From contig NZ_CP033365.1 of assembly GCF_013170825.1 (NCBI RefSeq), positions 6,584,001 through 6,648,000 of the forward strand: a DNA stretch of 64,000 nucleotides. The letters are read 5' to 3'. The stretch comes from Mesorhizobium sp. NZP2298 (GTDB lineage Bacteria; Pseudomonadota; Alphaproteobacteria; Rhizobiales; Rhizobiaceae). The translations under genes and the position numbers were made by a program. Positions 46,368 to 55,672 of the stretch are shown here, piece after piece; positions within the stretch are counted from its first letter, which is position 1, and the number at the start of each line of letters is the position of its first letter. Under the pieces are notes generated by a model, which was not told where the DNA came from, made no database searches, and saw only the letters and a program-made list of their open reading frames with translations.

Positions 46368-47093
46368 TCAGTTGCCGGGATAGGCCGTGCCTGTGCCGAG
46401 GAAGCGCTTTGTCGTCTCGCGCGCGGCCTCCTCGAACTGCGCCTTGCGCGCCGCATCCTCGGCCTCAGCGCGGAACTGCGTTGCGAGCAGCGTCTGGATC
46501 TGCATCTGCTGCTTGGTCGAAAGCGCAAGGAGCTGGTTAGTGGCCTGACTTGCCTGAAGCGCACCGGCCGCGCCTTGGCTGCGGTTGACGAGATCGGCAA
46601 GCAGGTCGCCATCACCGCGAACATTCTCGACGATCTGCGACTGAACACCCATGGTCTGACGGAATGCCTGCATTGCGCTTTGCCAGCGGTCACGTGCGGC
46701 GCTCGCTACATCGCTGACCTTGATCGTGGCGTCGTAGCTTTCCGGATATTGATTACGCCACTGGTCCTGAAGCTTGTTGAGATCAAAGCTCAGGCCACTT
46801 GCCTGGTCCATCAGACCGTCGATCCGTTGGAGCGAGCCGGTAAGCTGACCCACGGAAGAAAAATCCAGACTCTGAAGATTGCGTGCCATGTTCTGCAGCA
46901 CGGTCGCCTGGTTCTGGAGCGACTGGATCTGGTTGTTGATCTGCTCCAGCGAGCGCGCCGCCGTGAGCACGTTCTGTGCGTAGTTCGACGGATCGAACAC
47001 GATGAGCGCGTAGGCCGGCTGCACGTAGTCGGCCATCGGCTTGGCGATCAACGAAAGGGTGATCAGGCCCGAGAGAAAGCGGCGCCGCATCAT
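46368..47093 (-). CDS. trbJ: Conjugal transfer protein TrbJ (VirB5 type)
   Basis: 241 residues from ATG 47093. A signal peptide (RRRFLSGLITLSLIAKPMAD) is followed by coiled-coil sequence (LEQINNQIQSLQNQATVLQN) typical of VirB5-like minor pilins. The start overlaps the trbE stop (ATGA). No trbK gene follows it. Confidence 0.9.
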   Translation of the reverse strand: MMRRRFLSGLITLSLIAKPMADYVQPAYALIVFDPSNYAQNVLTAARSLEQINNQIQSLQNQATVLQNMARNLQSLDFSSVGQLTGSLQRIDGLMDQASGLSFDLNKLQDQWRNQYPESYDATIKVSDVASAARDRWQSAMQAFRQTMGVQSQIVENVRGDGDLLADLVNRSQGAAGALQASQATNQLLALSTKQQMQIQTLLATQFRAEAEDAARKAQFEEAARETTKRFLGTGTAYPGN

Positions 47094-49540
47094 GACGATT
47101 GCTCCTTGGTTGGTTGAGGGAATTGCTGGAGAAGCTCGGCCGCCCAATCGAGGCCGCGGGCGCCGAGGAAGCGAAAGACAAAGCTGTCCTGCCCGTGCTC
47201 GGACAGGACCCTGTCGATCAGGCTTTGCGCGGCTGGACCCGAGGCGCCGCAAAGTGCAAGCGCGATGGGGCCGAGCCCGAGCTCGAAGAGACGGTTGCCG
47301 CAGCGCGACTGCAAATAGTAGTGCCGCTTCGGCGTGGCCCGGGCGATCAGTTCAATCTGCCGGTTGTTGAGACCGAAGCGCTCATAGGCAGTCCGTGCCT
47401 GCGGTTCCACGGCACGATCATTGGGGAGAAAAATGCGCTGTGGGCAGCTCTCGATGATCGCCGGCGCTATTGCAGAGCCGGCGATGTCGGCAAGCGACTG
47501 CGTGGCGAAGATCACCGATACGTTCTTCTTTCGCAGCACCTTCAGCCATTCGCGGATGCGGGCAGCAAAAAGCGGATTGTCGAGATAGACCCAGGCCTCA
47601 TCGAGCATGAGCAGCGTCGGTCGCCCGTCGAACCGCTCCTCAAGGCGATGGAAGAGATAGGTGAGCACAGGCAGCACAGCGCTTTGGCGATGCATCAGCT
47701 CCTCGGTCTCGAAGCACTGCACATCCGACAAGGCCAGCCGATCGTCATCGGCATCGAGCAATCGGCCGAAGGGACCGTCGAGCGTGTAGGGCATTAAGGC
47801 GGACTTCAGTGCATTGGACTGAAGCAGGACCGACAGACCGGTCAGCGTGCGCTCCTGCGCCGGCGCGGTGGCGAGGCTGTTGAGCGCCGACCAGATCGCC
47901 TCCTTCACCTCCGGCGTGAGGGTGACGTTCTCATGGGCAATCAGGCCGGCGATCCATTCAGCTGCCCAGCTGCGCCTACCCTGATCACCGATATTGCGCA
48001 GTGGCTGGAAGGCAAGCGCACCGTCCGAACCCAAGACATGATGCTCTCCACCCATGGCGAGCGTTGCCGCGCGCGCCGAATTGCCTTTGTCGAAGACATA
48101 GACCTGCGCGCCGGCATAGCGACGAAACTGCAGGGCGATCAGGGCAAGCAGCACCGATTTTCCGGCGCCGGTCGGTCCAACGATCAGCATGTGGCCGACA
48201 TCTTCGACATGAGAAGAAAGCCGGAACGGAGTCGACCCGCTGGTTTCGGCGATGAGGAGCGGCGGGGCCTCTCGTCCAGTGACTTCAGCCAGATGCTCGT
48301 TCGCCGCAGGACCGGCCCACACCGAGGAAAGCGGCATGAGATGGGCAAGGTTCAGCGTGTGAACGAGCGGCTGACGAACGTTGGCATAGACATGACCCGG
48401 CAGCGAGCCGAGCCAGGCTTCGACCGCATTGACGCTTTCGCGGATGGTGGTGAACCCGAGCCCATTGATGATGCGCTCGACCGCGCGAAGTTTCTCAGCG
48501 GCGGCTTGGCGATCCTCGTCCCATACCGTCACCGTTGCAGTGAGATACCCGAAGCCGACATGATCGCCGCCCAACGCCTGAAGTGCTTCATCGGCGTCGA
48601 GCGCCTTATTGTCGGCGTCGCTGTCGACGAGCGGAACGGGTTCGTTGCTTACAACCTCGCGCAGGATTGCGACGATCGATTTGCGCTTGGCAAACCACTG
48701 CCGACGCAAGCGGGTCAGCGTCTTGGTGGCCTCGGTCTTGCCGAGCGGAATGAAGCGCGTCATCCAGCGATAGGCGAAATCCTGATGATTGAGGGCATCG
48801 AGGATTCCGGGCCGGGTGAGGTTCGGAAAGCCGAGGATGGTAAGTGTGCGAAGATGTTGCTCACCCAGCATCGGCTCCAAGCCGCCGGTAAGCGGCACAT
48901 CGACCAGGATGCCGTCCAGATACATCGGCGTTTCCGGCACGGCGACCGGATGGCGGCGGGTCGAGATCGTGTCGTGCAGGTATGTCAGCGTCTCGGCGTC
49001 ATCGAGCAGACGCACTTCGGGCATGAAGCCCGACAGAAGATCCAGCACACGGTCGGTCTCGTCACGGAACCGCGCCATCTCCTGGCGCCAGTCTCTTTCG
49101 CCTTCTGAATGATGCGAGTCGACGAGCGCGCTTTCCGCCCGCGCCTGGGCGTCCGGTGGCGGCATGGACAGCAAGGTCAGGTGATAGCGGCTCTCGAAAT
49201 GCGCGACCTTGCCTTCGAAGGCAGCACGCCGTTCTTCATCAACCAGCCATGACGCCGCGTCCGGGAAACGCGAGGACGGATAGCCCAGCGCTTCGATGCG
49301 CTCGGCCTCGAAAAACAATGTCCAGCCGGAGCCAAGGCGTCTAAGCGCATTGTTGGCCCGGGCGCAGATGCCGATGAGTTCGGCTTCGGTCGAGCTTTCC
49401 AGATCGGGCCCGCGAAACCGAATAGTCCGCTGAACGCTGCCGTCCTTGTTGAGCACGATGCCGGGCGCCACCAGTGCTGCCCAGGGCAGATGGTCGGCAA
49501 GCCGGTCGGCCTTGCCGCGATATTCCGAAAGGTTCAGCAT
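47090..49540 (-). CDS. trbE: Conjugal transfer ATPase TrbE (VirB4 type)
   Basis: 816 residues from ATG 49540, which has GAGGGG at ten bases; ATG 49549 is also possible. It has Walker A VGPTGAGKSVLLAL near residue 450 and Walker B PTLLMLDEAWVYLDN. It powers pilus assembly and transfer. The N-terminal part overlaps the trbD stop by a few bases. Confidence 0.94.
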   Translation of the reverse strand: MLNLSEYRGKADRLADHLPWAALVAPGIVLNKDGSVQRTIRFRGPDLESSTEAELIGICARANNALRRLGSGWTLFFEAERIEALGYPSSRFPDAASWLVDEERRAAFEGKVAHFESRYHLTLLSMPPPDAQARAESALVDSHHSEGERDWRQEMARFRDETDRVLDLLSGFMPEVRLLDDAETLTYLHDTISTRRHPVAVPETPMYLDGILVDVPLTGGLEPMLGEQHLRTLTILGFPNLTRPGILDALNHQDFAYRWMTRFIPLGKTEATKTLTRLRRQWFAKRKSIVAILREVVSNEPVPLVDSDADNKALDADEALQALGGDHVGFGYLTATVTVWDEDRQAAAEKLRAVERIINGLGFTTIRESVNAVEAWLGSLPGHVYANVRQPLVHTLNLAHLMPLSSVWAGPAANEHLAEVTGREAPPLLIAETSGSTPFRLSSHVEDVGHMLIVGPTGAGKSVLLALIALQFRRYAGAQVYVFDKGNSARAATLAMGGEHHVLGSDGALAFQPLRNIGDQGRRSWAAEWIAGLIAHENVTLTPEVKEAIWSALNSLATAPAQERTLTGLSVLLQSNALKSALMPYTLDGPFGRLLDADDDRLALSDVQCFETEELMHRQSAVLPVLTYLFHRLEERFDGRPTLLMLDEAWVYLDNPLFAARIREWLKVLRKKNVSVIFATQSLADIAGSAIAPAIIESCPQRIFLPNDRAVEPQARTAYERFGLNNRQIELIARATPKRHYYLQSRCGNRLFELGLGPIALALCGASGPAAQSLIDRVLSEHGQDSFVFRFLGARGLDWAAELLQQFPQPTKEQSS

Positions 49541-49806
49541 GCGAGCCATCCCCTCAGGCGAAGGTGACGGACAAGCACGCTGGCAAAGTCGGGATCGCGC
49601 CTTGCGGCAAAGACCGCGAGCGTGTGGCCGCCAAGCCAGAGCACTAGCCCGGCAATCCATTGCTGCAAGCCTAGTCCGATGGCCGCAGCCACCGTGCCGT
49701 TGAGGATCGCCACCGCCCGCGGCGCGCCGCCCAGCAGGATCGGTTCAGTCAAGGCCCGGTGAACGGGAACCTCGAAGCCCTCGATATGTTGCACTCCGGC
49801 GGCCAT
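49534..49806 (-). CDS. trbD: Conjugal transfer protein TrbD (VirB3 type)
   Basis: 90 residues: VPVHRALTEPILLGGAPRAV is the VirB3/TrbD pattern, followed by one or two membrane helices. Overlaps trbE at its 3' end and trbC by one base at its start. Confidence 0.9.
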   Translation of the reverse strand: MAAGVQHIEGFEVPVHRALTEPILLGGAPRAVAILNGTVAAAIGLGLQQWIAGLVLWLGGHTLAVFAARRDPDFASVLVRHLRLRGWLAC

Positions 49807-50114
49807 CAGACGAGCGCCCCGCCGCCGAAGGAGAAGAACGAGAGGAAGAAGCTCGATGCGGCGAAGGCGATCGACAGGCCGAAGACGATCTGAATCAGCC
49901 GGCGGAAACCGCCTGCAGTATCGCCGAAGGCAAGGGTCAGGCCGGTGGTGATGATGATGATCACCGCGACGATTTTGGCGACCGGTCCCTGCACCGATTC
50001 CAGGATCTGCTGCAGCGGCTGTTCCCAAGGCATGCCGGAGCCGGCAGCGTGCGCCGGAACTGTGAGAAGAAACGCGAGCGCGGCAAACGAAAGAAAGCGG
50101 AGCTTCTTGCGCAT
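49806..50114 (-). CDS. trbC: Conjugal transfer pilin TrbC (VirB2 type)
   Basis: 102 residues. A long signal peptide ends in PAHAAGSG, then two membrane helices (IVAVIIIITTGLTLAFGD and LSIAFAASSFFLSFFSFGG). This is the major pilin precursor. Confidence 0.92.
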   Translation of the reverse strand: MRKKLRFLSFAALAFLLTVPAHAAGSGMPWEQPLQQILESVQGPVAKIVAVIIIITTGLTLAFGDTAGGFRRLIQIVFGLSIAFAASSFFLSFFSFGGGALV

Positions 50115-50125
50115 AAGGGGGCCTT

Positions 50126-51094
50126 TCAGAGTTGCTGGAGTTGCGGAGGCGTGAGTGGGGTGACGGCGTAGTCGCCGCTGCCGTCGAGACCTGTGACCTC
50201 AGCGATTGCATCGATGCGGCGCGACGAGCCGCGCCCCGCGATGAAGACGATGAGATCGATGGCATCGGCGATGAGGCGGCGCGGCACGGTGACGACAGCT
50301 TCCTGTGCAAGCTGCTCGATGCGATAGAGGGCAGAGCGCGCCGAATTGGCATGAACCGTGGCGATGCCGCCGGGGTGCCCGGTGTTCCATGCCTTGAGCA
50401 TGTCCAGCGCTTCCGCGCCCCTGACTTCACCGACGATGATGCGGTCGGGGCGGAGCCGGAGCGTCGAGCGCACGAGATCGGCGAGTGTGACCGAGCCCCG
50501 CCTGGTTCTCAGGGCAACGCAGTCCTTTGCTGCGCATTGCAGTTCGCGGGTGTCCTCGATGAGGATCACTCGCTCGTCGCATTCGGCGACTTCGGCCAGC
50601 AGCGCATTGGCAAGCGTCGTCTTACCCGACGACGTGCCTCCGGCGACAAGGATGTTGCGCCGTTCTCGGACTGCCTTTATCAACGCATCGGCCTGCAGCG
50701 GCAACATGATGCGATCGGCAACATAGTTGGCTAGCGTGTAGAGCTTTGCGGCTGGTTTGCGGATGGCAAAGCAAGGCGCCAGCACGACAGGCGGCAGCAG
50801 TCCCTCGAAGCGTTCGCCCGATGGCAATTCGGCGCTGACAATCGGATTGTCCGCATGCGCCTCGGCACGCACGTGGGAAGCGACCAGGCGGATGATGCGT
50901 TCCGCCTCGGAAGGATGCATATGCACGGCCGTATCGATTCGGCCTTCTCCCAGCCGGTCGAGCCGCAGCGCACCATCGGGATTGACCATCACCTCGATGA
51001 CCAATGGATCGGCCAGCGCCTCAGTGATCGTCGGACCCATGGCGGTGCGCAGCATCGCGCGGCGTCGGTGGTCGGCCTCTGGATGAGCGCTCAT
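50126..51094 (-). CDS. trbB: Conjugal transfer ATPase TrbB (VirB11 type)
   Basis: 322 residues. Walker A VAGGTSSGKTTLANALL, Asp box VILIEDTRELQC, Walker B RIIVGEVRGAEALDMLKAW and the His box GHPGGIATVHA are all present. It is a hexameric traffic ATPase of the transfer apparatus. Overlaps the RHH gene by four bases. Confidence 0.95.
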   Translation of the reverse strand: MSAHPEADHRRRAMLRTAMGPTITEALADPLVIEVMVNPDGALRLDRLGEGRIDTAVHMHPSEAERIIRLVASHVRAEAHADNPIVSAELPSGERFEGLLPPVVLAPCFAIRKPAAKLYTLANYVADRIMLPLQADALIKAVRERRNILVAGGTSSGKTTLANALLAEVAECDERVILIEDTRELQCAAKDCVALRTRRGSVTLADLVRSTLRLRPDRIIVGEVRGAEALDMLKAWNTGHPGGIATVHANSARSALYRIEQLAQEAVVTVPRRLIADAIDLIVFIAGRGSSRRIDAIAEVTGLDGSGDYAVTPLTPPQLQQL

Positions 51095-51504
51095 CCTTCC
51101 CCTCCTCCGCCTTTGTCTTTGCCAAGCGAGCGTTTCCCCGATGCGATCTGGCGACCGACCTGCTCGACGAATTTGTCGAAACGCTCCTGGGCAATCGCCT
51201 GCGTCGCCTTGTCCGGAACAGGCGTGTGGGCATGAAGCGTGATCGAAAAGCGGATGAAGAGCGCCAAGCTTTCCAATGTCATGTCGACATCGCGCCTGAC
51301 GTGACTGAGCTCGCGGGAAAGACGGTCCAGCCTCATGCCATAGCGCCGATCGAGTTCATACTCGCCACGCCGCTCGATGAAAGCTTCTACGGCCTTCGCG
51401 ACGACCGCGGATTTTGTGGTCGAGGGATCGCGGCTGAGGTTGTCCAGCTTCTCGCTCAATTCCGGTTCGAGCAGAAACTGGTGACGAATGCGGTGGGGCT
51501 TCAT
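51091..51504 (-). CDS. CopG/RHH-family protein in the trb operon
   Basis: 137 residues. The N-terminus (RIRHQFLLEPELSEKLDNL) has ribbon-helix-helix character and the rest is helical. A CopG-like gene between traG and trbB is a standard part of Tn4371-type ICE clusters. It may regulate transfer genes or act at the coupling step. Confidence 0.8.
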   Translation of the reverse strand: MKPHRIRHQFLLEPELSEKLDNLSRDPSTTKSAVVAKAVEAFIERRGEYELDRRYGMRLDRLSRELSHVRRDVDMTLESLALFIRFSITLHAHTPVPDKATQAIAQERFDKFVEQVGRQIASGKRSLGKDKGGGGEG

Positions 51505-51622
51505 GCGCTTGTTCCAACTGGCCGGCGCTGGCGGGCCGGCGGCGGAACAAGCATTATCGAGATGCCCAAAATTGCTTACGGCCGTTATCTACGCTGAGAT
51601 ACGCCCGAGCTGCGGAAAGCGT

Positions 51623-53653
51623 TCAGAAGCCGGGGACGATATCCTTATCATCGCCCCTTCCCTCGTTGATGCCATAGGCACCTGCGACGGTGGAGATCCG
51701 GTCCATGACGCGCTTGTCCGCCATCGCCTCGCTATCATCGTCTGCGGGTCTGGACAGATCGTCCTGGTCCGGTTCCTGGGTGACGGCGGTATGTTCTTCG
51801 GGTAGGCCAGGATGGCGCTGCTGCTGAACACCTCCCTCGTCCGCAAGCGCGGCGCCAGCGCTTTCATCGTCGGACGCAAGACGACGGTCGACGCCGCGTA
51901 CTTGCCCAGTCCAATCGTCCGGCCGCGACATCGGGCAGTCCGCGTAGGGTCCGTCGCGCAACACCGGCGAAGGCAGCACCCGCTCGGTGAAATTGTGATC
52001 CTCATAGTATCGCAGCTTTTTGGCCCGGATGGGGGGCAATCCCGAAACCAGCACCAGTTCGTCCGCGGGCGGCAATTGCATCACCTCGCCCGGTGTCAGC
52101 AGCGGGCGGGCGGTTTCCTGGCGGCTCACCATGACATGCGAGAGCCAAGGTGCCAGCCGGTGGCCCGCATAGTTGCGCATGGATCTGAGTTCCGTGGCCG
52201 TGCCAAGCGCGTCCGAGATTCGCTTGGCCGTGCGCTCATCATTGGAGGAAAAGGCAATTCGCAAATGGCAGTTGTCCAGAATGGCGTTGTTGTCGCCATA
52301 CGCTTTGGAGATCTGGTTCAACGATTGCGCGATCAAGTAGGCACGAATTCCGTAACCGGCCATAAACGCGAGCGCGGTCTCAAAGAAGTCGAGGCGACCG
52401 AGCGCCGGAAACTCATCCAGCATCATTAGCAGTTGATGCTTGCGGCTCTTCTTTGGGTCACCCTCGAGGCGCTCCGTCAGCCGCCTGCCGATCTGGTTCA
52501 GGATCAGTCGCACCAAGGGCTTGGTGCGCGAGATGTCCGATGGCGGCACGACCAGATAGAGCGACATCGGCCACTCCGCATCCATCAGATCGGCAATGCG
52601 CCAGTCGCAGTCCGATGTTACCGCCGCCACGGTCGGATCACGGTAGAGGCCGAGAAAAGACATGGCGGTCGAGAGGACGCCTGAACGTTCGTTCTCCGAT
52701 TTGTTCAACACCTCTCGTGCCGCCGAGGCCACGACGGGATGGACCTGAGGCTTATTGGCCGAGCCGAGATGGTTGGTCGTCATCATTCGCCGCAAAGTCG
52801 CGGCAAACGAGCGTTGCGGGTCCGACAGAAAGGTGGCGACGCGGGCAAGAGTCTTTTCCTCTTCGGCGTAGAGCACGTGCAAGATAGCGCCGACGAGGAG
52901 TGAATGACTGGTCTTCTCCCAATGATTCCGCCGCTCCAGCGCGCCTTCCGGATCGACTAGAATGTCGGCGATGTTTTGGACATCGCGAATCTCGTCCGAA
53001 CCTTTGCGTACCTCCAGCAGCGGGTTGTAGCGGGCCGATCGCGGATCCGTCGGATTGAACAAAAGGCAATGCGAGAACCTCGACCGCCAGCCGGAGCTCA
53101 GCTGCCAGTTCTCGCCTTTGATGTCGTGAATGACGGCCGAGCCGGACCAGGAGAGAAGGGTTGGGACAACCAGTCCGACGCCCTTGCCGGAACGTGTCGG
53201 CGCAAAGGCCATGACGTGCTCAGGCCCGTCATGACGCAGATACCGGTCCTTCAGTTTGCCGAGGAAGACGCCTGCCGGCTGAAACAGCCCTGCTTTCTCG
53301 ATCTCCCGCGTCGCCGCCCATCGAGAGGAGCCATAGGTGGTGACCAAGCCGCGCTGGCGCGCGCGCCAGAGGGAACCAGCGATCGCAGCGGCACAGCCCA
53401 TGAATCCACTGGTGCCCGCAAGCATGCCCGCCTTGTCGAATACCTCGGGCGCATAGGCATCGAATTGGAACCACCATTCCAACAGTTTCCACGGCTCGTA
53501 GATCGGCCAGCCAGCCGCGACAAACCATGGCGCGCCGAGTTGTTCCTGAAAGGCTAGCATATGAGCGCACCATTGCGTGGCAGCCCACACGCCGAGGAGA
53601 ACGATGGCGAACACAATGGCGATCTGCCCAATCAGAAGCTTCGTGGGCGTCAC
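51623..53653 (-). CDS. traG: Type IV coupling protein TraG (VirD4 type)
   Basis: 676 residues. Two N-terminal membrane helices, Walker A FAPTRSGKGVGLVVPTLLSW near residue 155, Walker B LLMMLDEFPALGRLD, and PLVRLILNQIGRRLTE. It links relaxosome and secretion channel. It is 118 bases upstream of the RHH gene, in the same leftward direction. The relaxase gene is not in this window. Confidence 0.95.
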   Translation of the reverse strand: MTPTKLLIGQIAIVFAIVLLGVWAATQWCAHMLAFQEQLGAPWFVAAGWPIYEPWKLLEWWFQFDAYAPEVFDKAGMLAGTSGFMGCAAAIAGSLWRARQRGLVTTYGSSRWAATREIEKAGLFQPAGVFLGKLKDRYLRHDGPEHVMAFAPTRSGKGVGLVVPTLLSWSGSAVIHDIKGENWQLSSGWRSRFSHCLLFNPTDPRSARYNPLLEVRKGSDEIRDVQNIADILVDPEGALERRNHWEKTSHSLLVGAILHVLYAEEEKTLARVATFLSDPQRSFAATLRRMMTTNHLGSANKPQVHPVVASAAREVLNKSENERSGVLSTAMSFLGLYRDPTVAAVTSDCDWRIADLMDAEWPMSLYLVVPPSDISRTKPLVRLILNQIGRRLTERLEGDPKKSRKHQLLMMLDEFPALGRLDFFETALAFMAGYGIRAYLIAQSLNQISKAYGDNNAILDNCHLRIAFSSNDERTAKRISDALGTATELRSMRNYAGHRLAPWLSHVMVSRQETARPLLTPGEVMQLPPADELVLVSGLPPIRAKKLRYYEDHNFTERVLPSPVLRDGPYADCPMSRPDDWTGQVRGVDRRLASDDESAGAALADEGGVQQQRHPGLPEEHTAVTQEPDQDDLSRPADDDSEAMADKRVMDRISTVAGAYGINEGRGDDKDIVPGF

Positions 53654-54308
53654 TGGCTTGCTCCGCTGTTCTGGAGAGATGGATCGAGCATCGCCCGGGA
53701 CGGCCGGAACAGGAATGCGCCCTATGTACGACTTGGTGCGATGAGAGGCTGTTTGGCGCGCCGTTGCTCTCCTTCGAGGTGTATCAATATTCGCGCACTG
53801 CTAAGTCGGAGGGGACTCATATCGGTCGTGCCTATCGTGAGCACGTGGTCGGCGAGCTGGCGGTGGCGTGCGGGCAAGCCGCTGAGGAAATTCTGAACAT
53901 CGAGTCCGGTCTGAGGTACAACAAGCCTATCGAGATCGGATCGCGAGGTAGCCCTGCCCGCCATGGGAATTCCTCAGGCGAGTACCGACATATTGGGCGC
54001 TGCCTTATAAGTGGAAGGCGCCTTCCCGTTGCCTCTATCGCAGATAAGTTACCTTCCGGCCTTCGCGCTGGGTTTCCCAGCTGGACTGCGTTTCAGTCTC
54101 AATTCGCTGTGCTTCTTGTGAGCCAGACACCATTTCTCGGACGGTGGATTGACGACATTCATTGTCCGACAAGCCCTCGCCGGCGATCTGTTGGGCAGAG
54201 GCGGCTATCACCCCGGCCGTGGCACATCCGCGCGCTGCAGAACCTCGATGAGCCGCCGGCTCAAACGCCCAGGCGGATGCAAAGATCCACAGATGCGTTC
54301 CGCCAGCC
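53654..54308. other. Intergenic stretch upstream of traG
   Basis: The promoter of the traG–trb operon must be here. A leftward frame at 54035-54334 (MPVICLATRAGGTHLWIFAS, with a charged C-terminal half) could be a small protein, but it has no ribosome site or recognised family. Otherwise no gene is supported. Confidence 0.4.
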
Positions 54309-54698
54309 CTAGTTGCCAAGCATATGACCGGCATTTCGCAACGCGTCTAGGAAGAGGCCGGCATGGTGAGTGACATCGAATTTGGCCTGCATTGACACCG
54401 GCATGCTGGTCCAATTCTCCAACGGTGCAATGAAGCGGGAGAAGGTATCGTCGATGACGCAGTAGCGGCTAATAAGGCCTTGTCTGTCCAACGCCAGCAC
54501 ACCAATCTGCCCGCCTCGATATCGGATGGCTGCGAGCCGTTGGACCTCGGCGTCATCATCGATCCGCACATCGAAAAGCAGGTTTCCGCGGCTCCTCGCG
54601 GCTATCTCCGCCGCTTTGTCATTGAAGCTCAAGCAGAGTGAGCGGACGCTTTCCACTGCCATCTGGAAAACCAACAAATCCAGTTCATTCACGGCCAT
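54309..54698 (-). CDS. Hypothetical protein
   Basis: 129 residues from ATG 54698 (frame open to 54740). The composition is balanced and soluble-like (MAVNELDLLVFQMAVESVRS, FDVRIDDDAEVQRLAAIRYR), with regular hydrophobic spacing that looks coding. There is no known motif and no clear Shine-Dalgarno sequence. It lies upstream of traG in the same direction, separated by ~650 bp. It may be real, but I would not assign a role. Confidence 0.45.
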   Translation of the reverse strand: MAVNELDLLVFQMAVESVRSLCLSFNDKAAEIAARSRGNLLFDVRIDDDAEVQRLAAIRYRGGQIGVLALDRQGLISRYCVIDDTFSRFIAPLENWTSMPVSMQAKFDVTHHAGLFLDALRNAGHMLGN

Positions 54699-54740
54699 GT
54701 GGGCAGTTGAGCCAATAAATGGATGATTGCAATGTCGCAC

Positions 54741-55640
54741 ACGGCTTGTTCACAGGTGTCGGCGACTGATTGTTCGTGGCTTTCTGTCCGCTGCCGGCGA
54801 TGGAATATTTGAAGGACGGCGGGTCCCGTATTTCCTGTCGCGTTGGCAACCGCGGCGGCCACCTGCCGGGCGGCAGCGGCAGAGACAATGTCATAGACAG
54901 GTGGAAGCGTGGGCTTTCTGCCCTTCAATAGTTCCCTGACCATACAGATTTGCACGCGCGGCCGCAGCTTGCCGCCCGCCTCAACGGATTCGGCTTCTCT
55001 GGCAGCACGTTCCATTGCTGCGGTCGCCTTGTTGAGCGTCACCAGAACGCCAAGCTTCGTGGCTGGCAAGATCGCCAACTCGCTCAAGCTCACGACCTCT
55101 ATTCGATGGACGGGCACGGCCGTGCATCGCCGCGGCAGGGGACAACATCGTCGTGACCGACCCTCAAGCCCTATATCGTGTCGGCGGGATCGTTCAGCAG
55201 GAACGGCGAGATCGCCGTGGAGGGCAAGCCCTTCCACATCGTGGCCGTCGGCGGGAGCGGCAAGATCCACGATCAAGCAGCTGAGAAAGATCACGCATAT
55301 AGCCACGATCCCGCGGTCCAGCCGATCTACATTTGAGGACGACCAGATCAAGCAGCGCGCCCTGTCGAATTTGGGTCCGGGATTGGCAGTTGGTCTATCC
55401 CTTCCTGACCATGGAACGCTCGATCCAGTCATGGCTTATAAGGCGGAGAGCGGCGACCAGAGCGCAGATGAGTACGCGCCTACTACGAGATCGGCTATCG
55501 CACCAATTCGAGCGGATCACGATCGATGGCGACACCGTGGCTTTCTTCGAGGCCGCTTGAGGCCTGCTACGCCGGCGACGGCTGTGAAATCCTGACCTCG
55601 AAGAAAGGAAACCGCATGGGCGTCAAATTTCGCTTCGGCG
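54741..55640. other. Decayed gene fragments, unassigned
   Basis: No intact gene is supported. Leftward, a stretch at about 54760-55110 reads like the C-terminal end of a larger protein (LPATKLGVLVTLNKATAAME, then GGKLRPRVQICMVRELL). Rightward, 55180-55336 (NGEIAVEGKPFHIVAVGGSG) and 55540-55646 (GDGCEILTSKKGNRMGVKF) also look coding but are broken from each other by stops. This is consistent with decayed island DNA. Confidence 0.4.
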
Positions 55641-55672
55641 TCGCCTAGGCCTCCTCACACCGTTTGGCTGAC

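Noticed and set aside
47933..49108. 391-codon rightward frame opposite trbE
   Set aside because: Antisense shadow of trbE, which has both Walker motifs and operon context.
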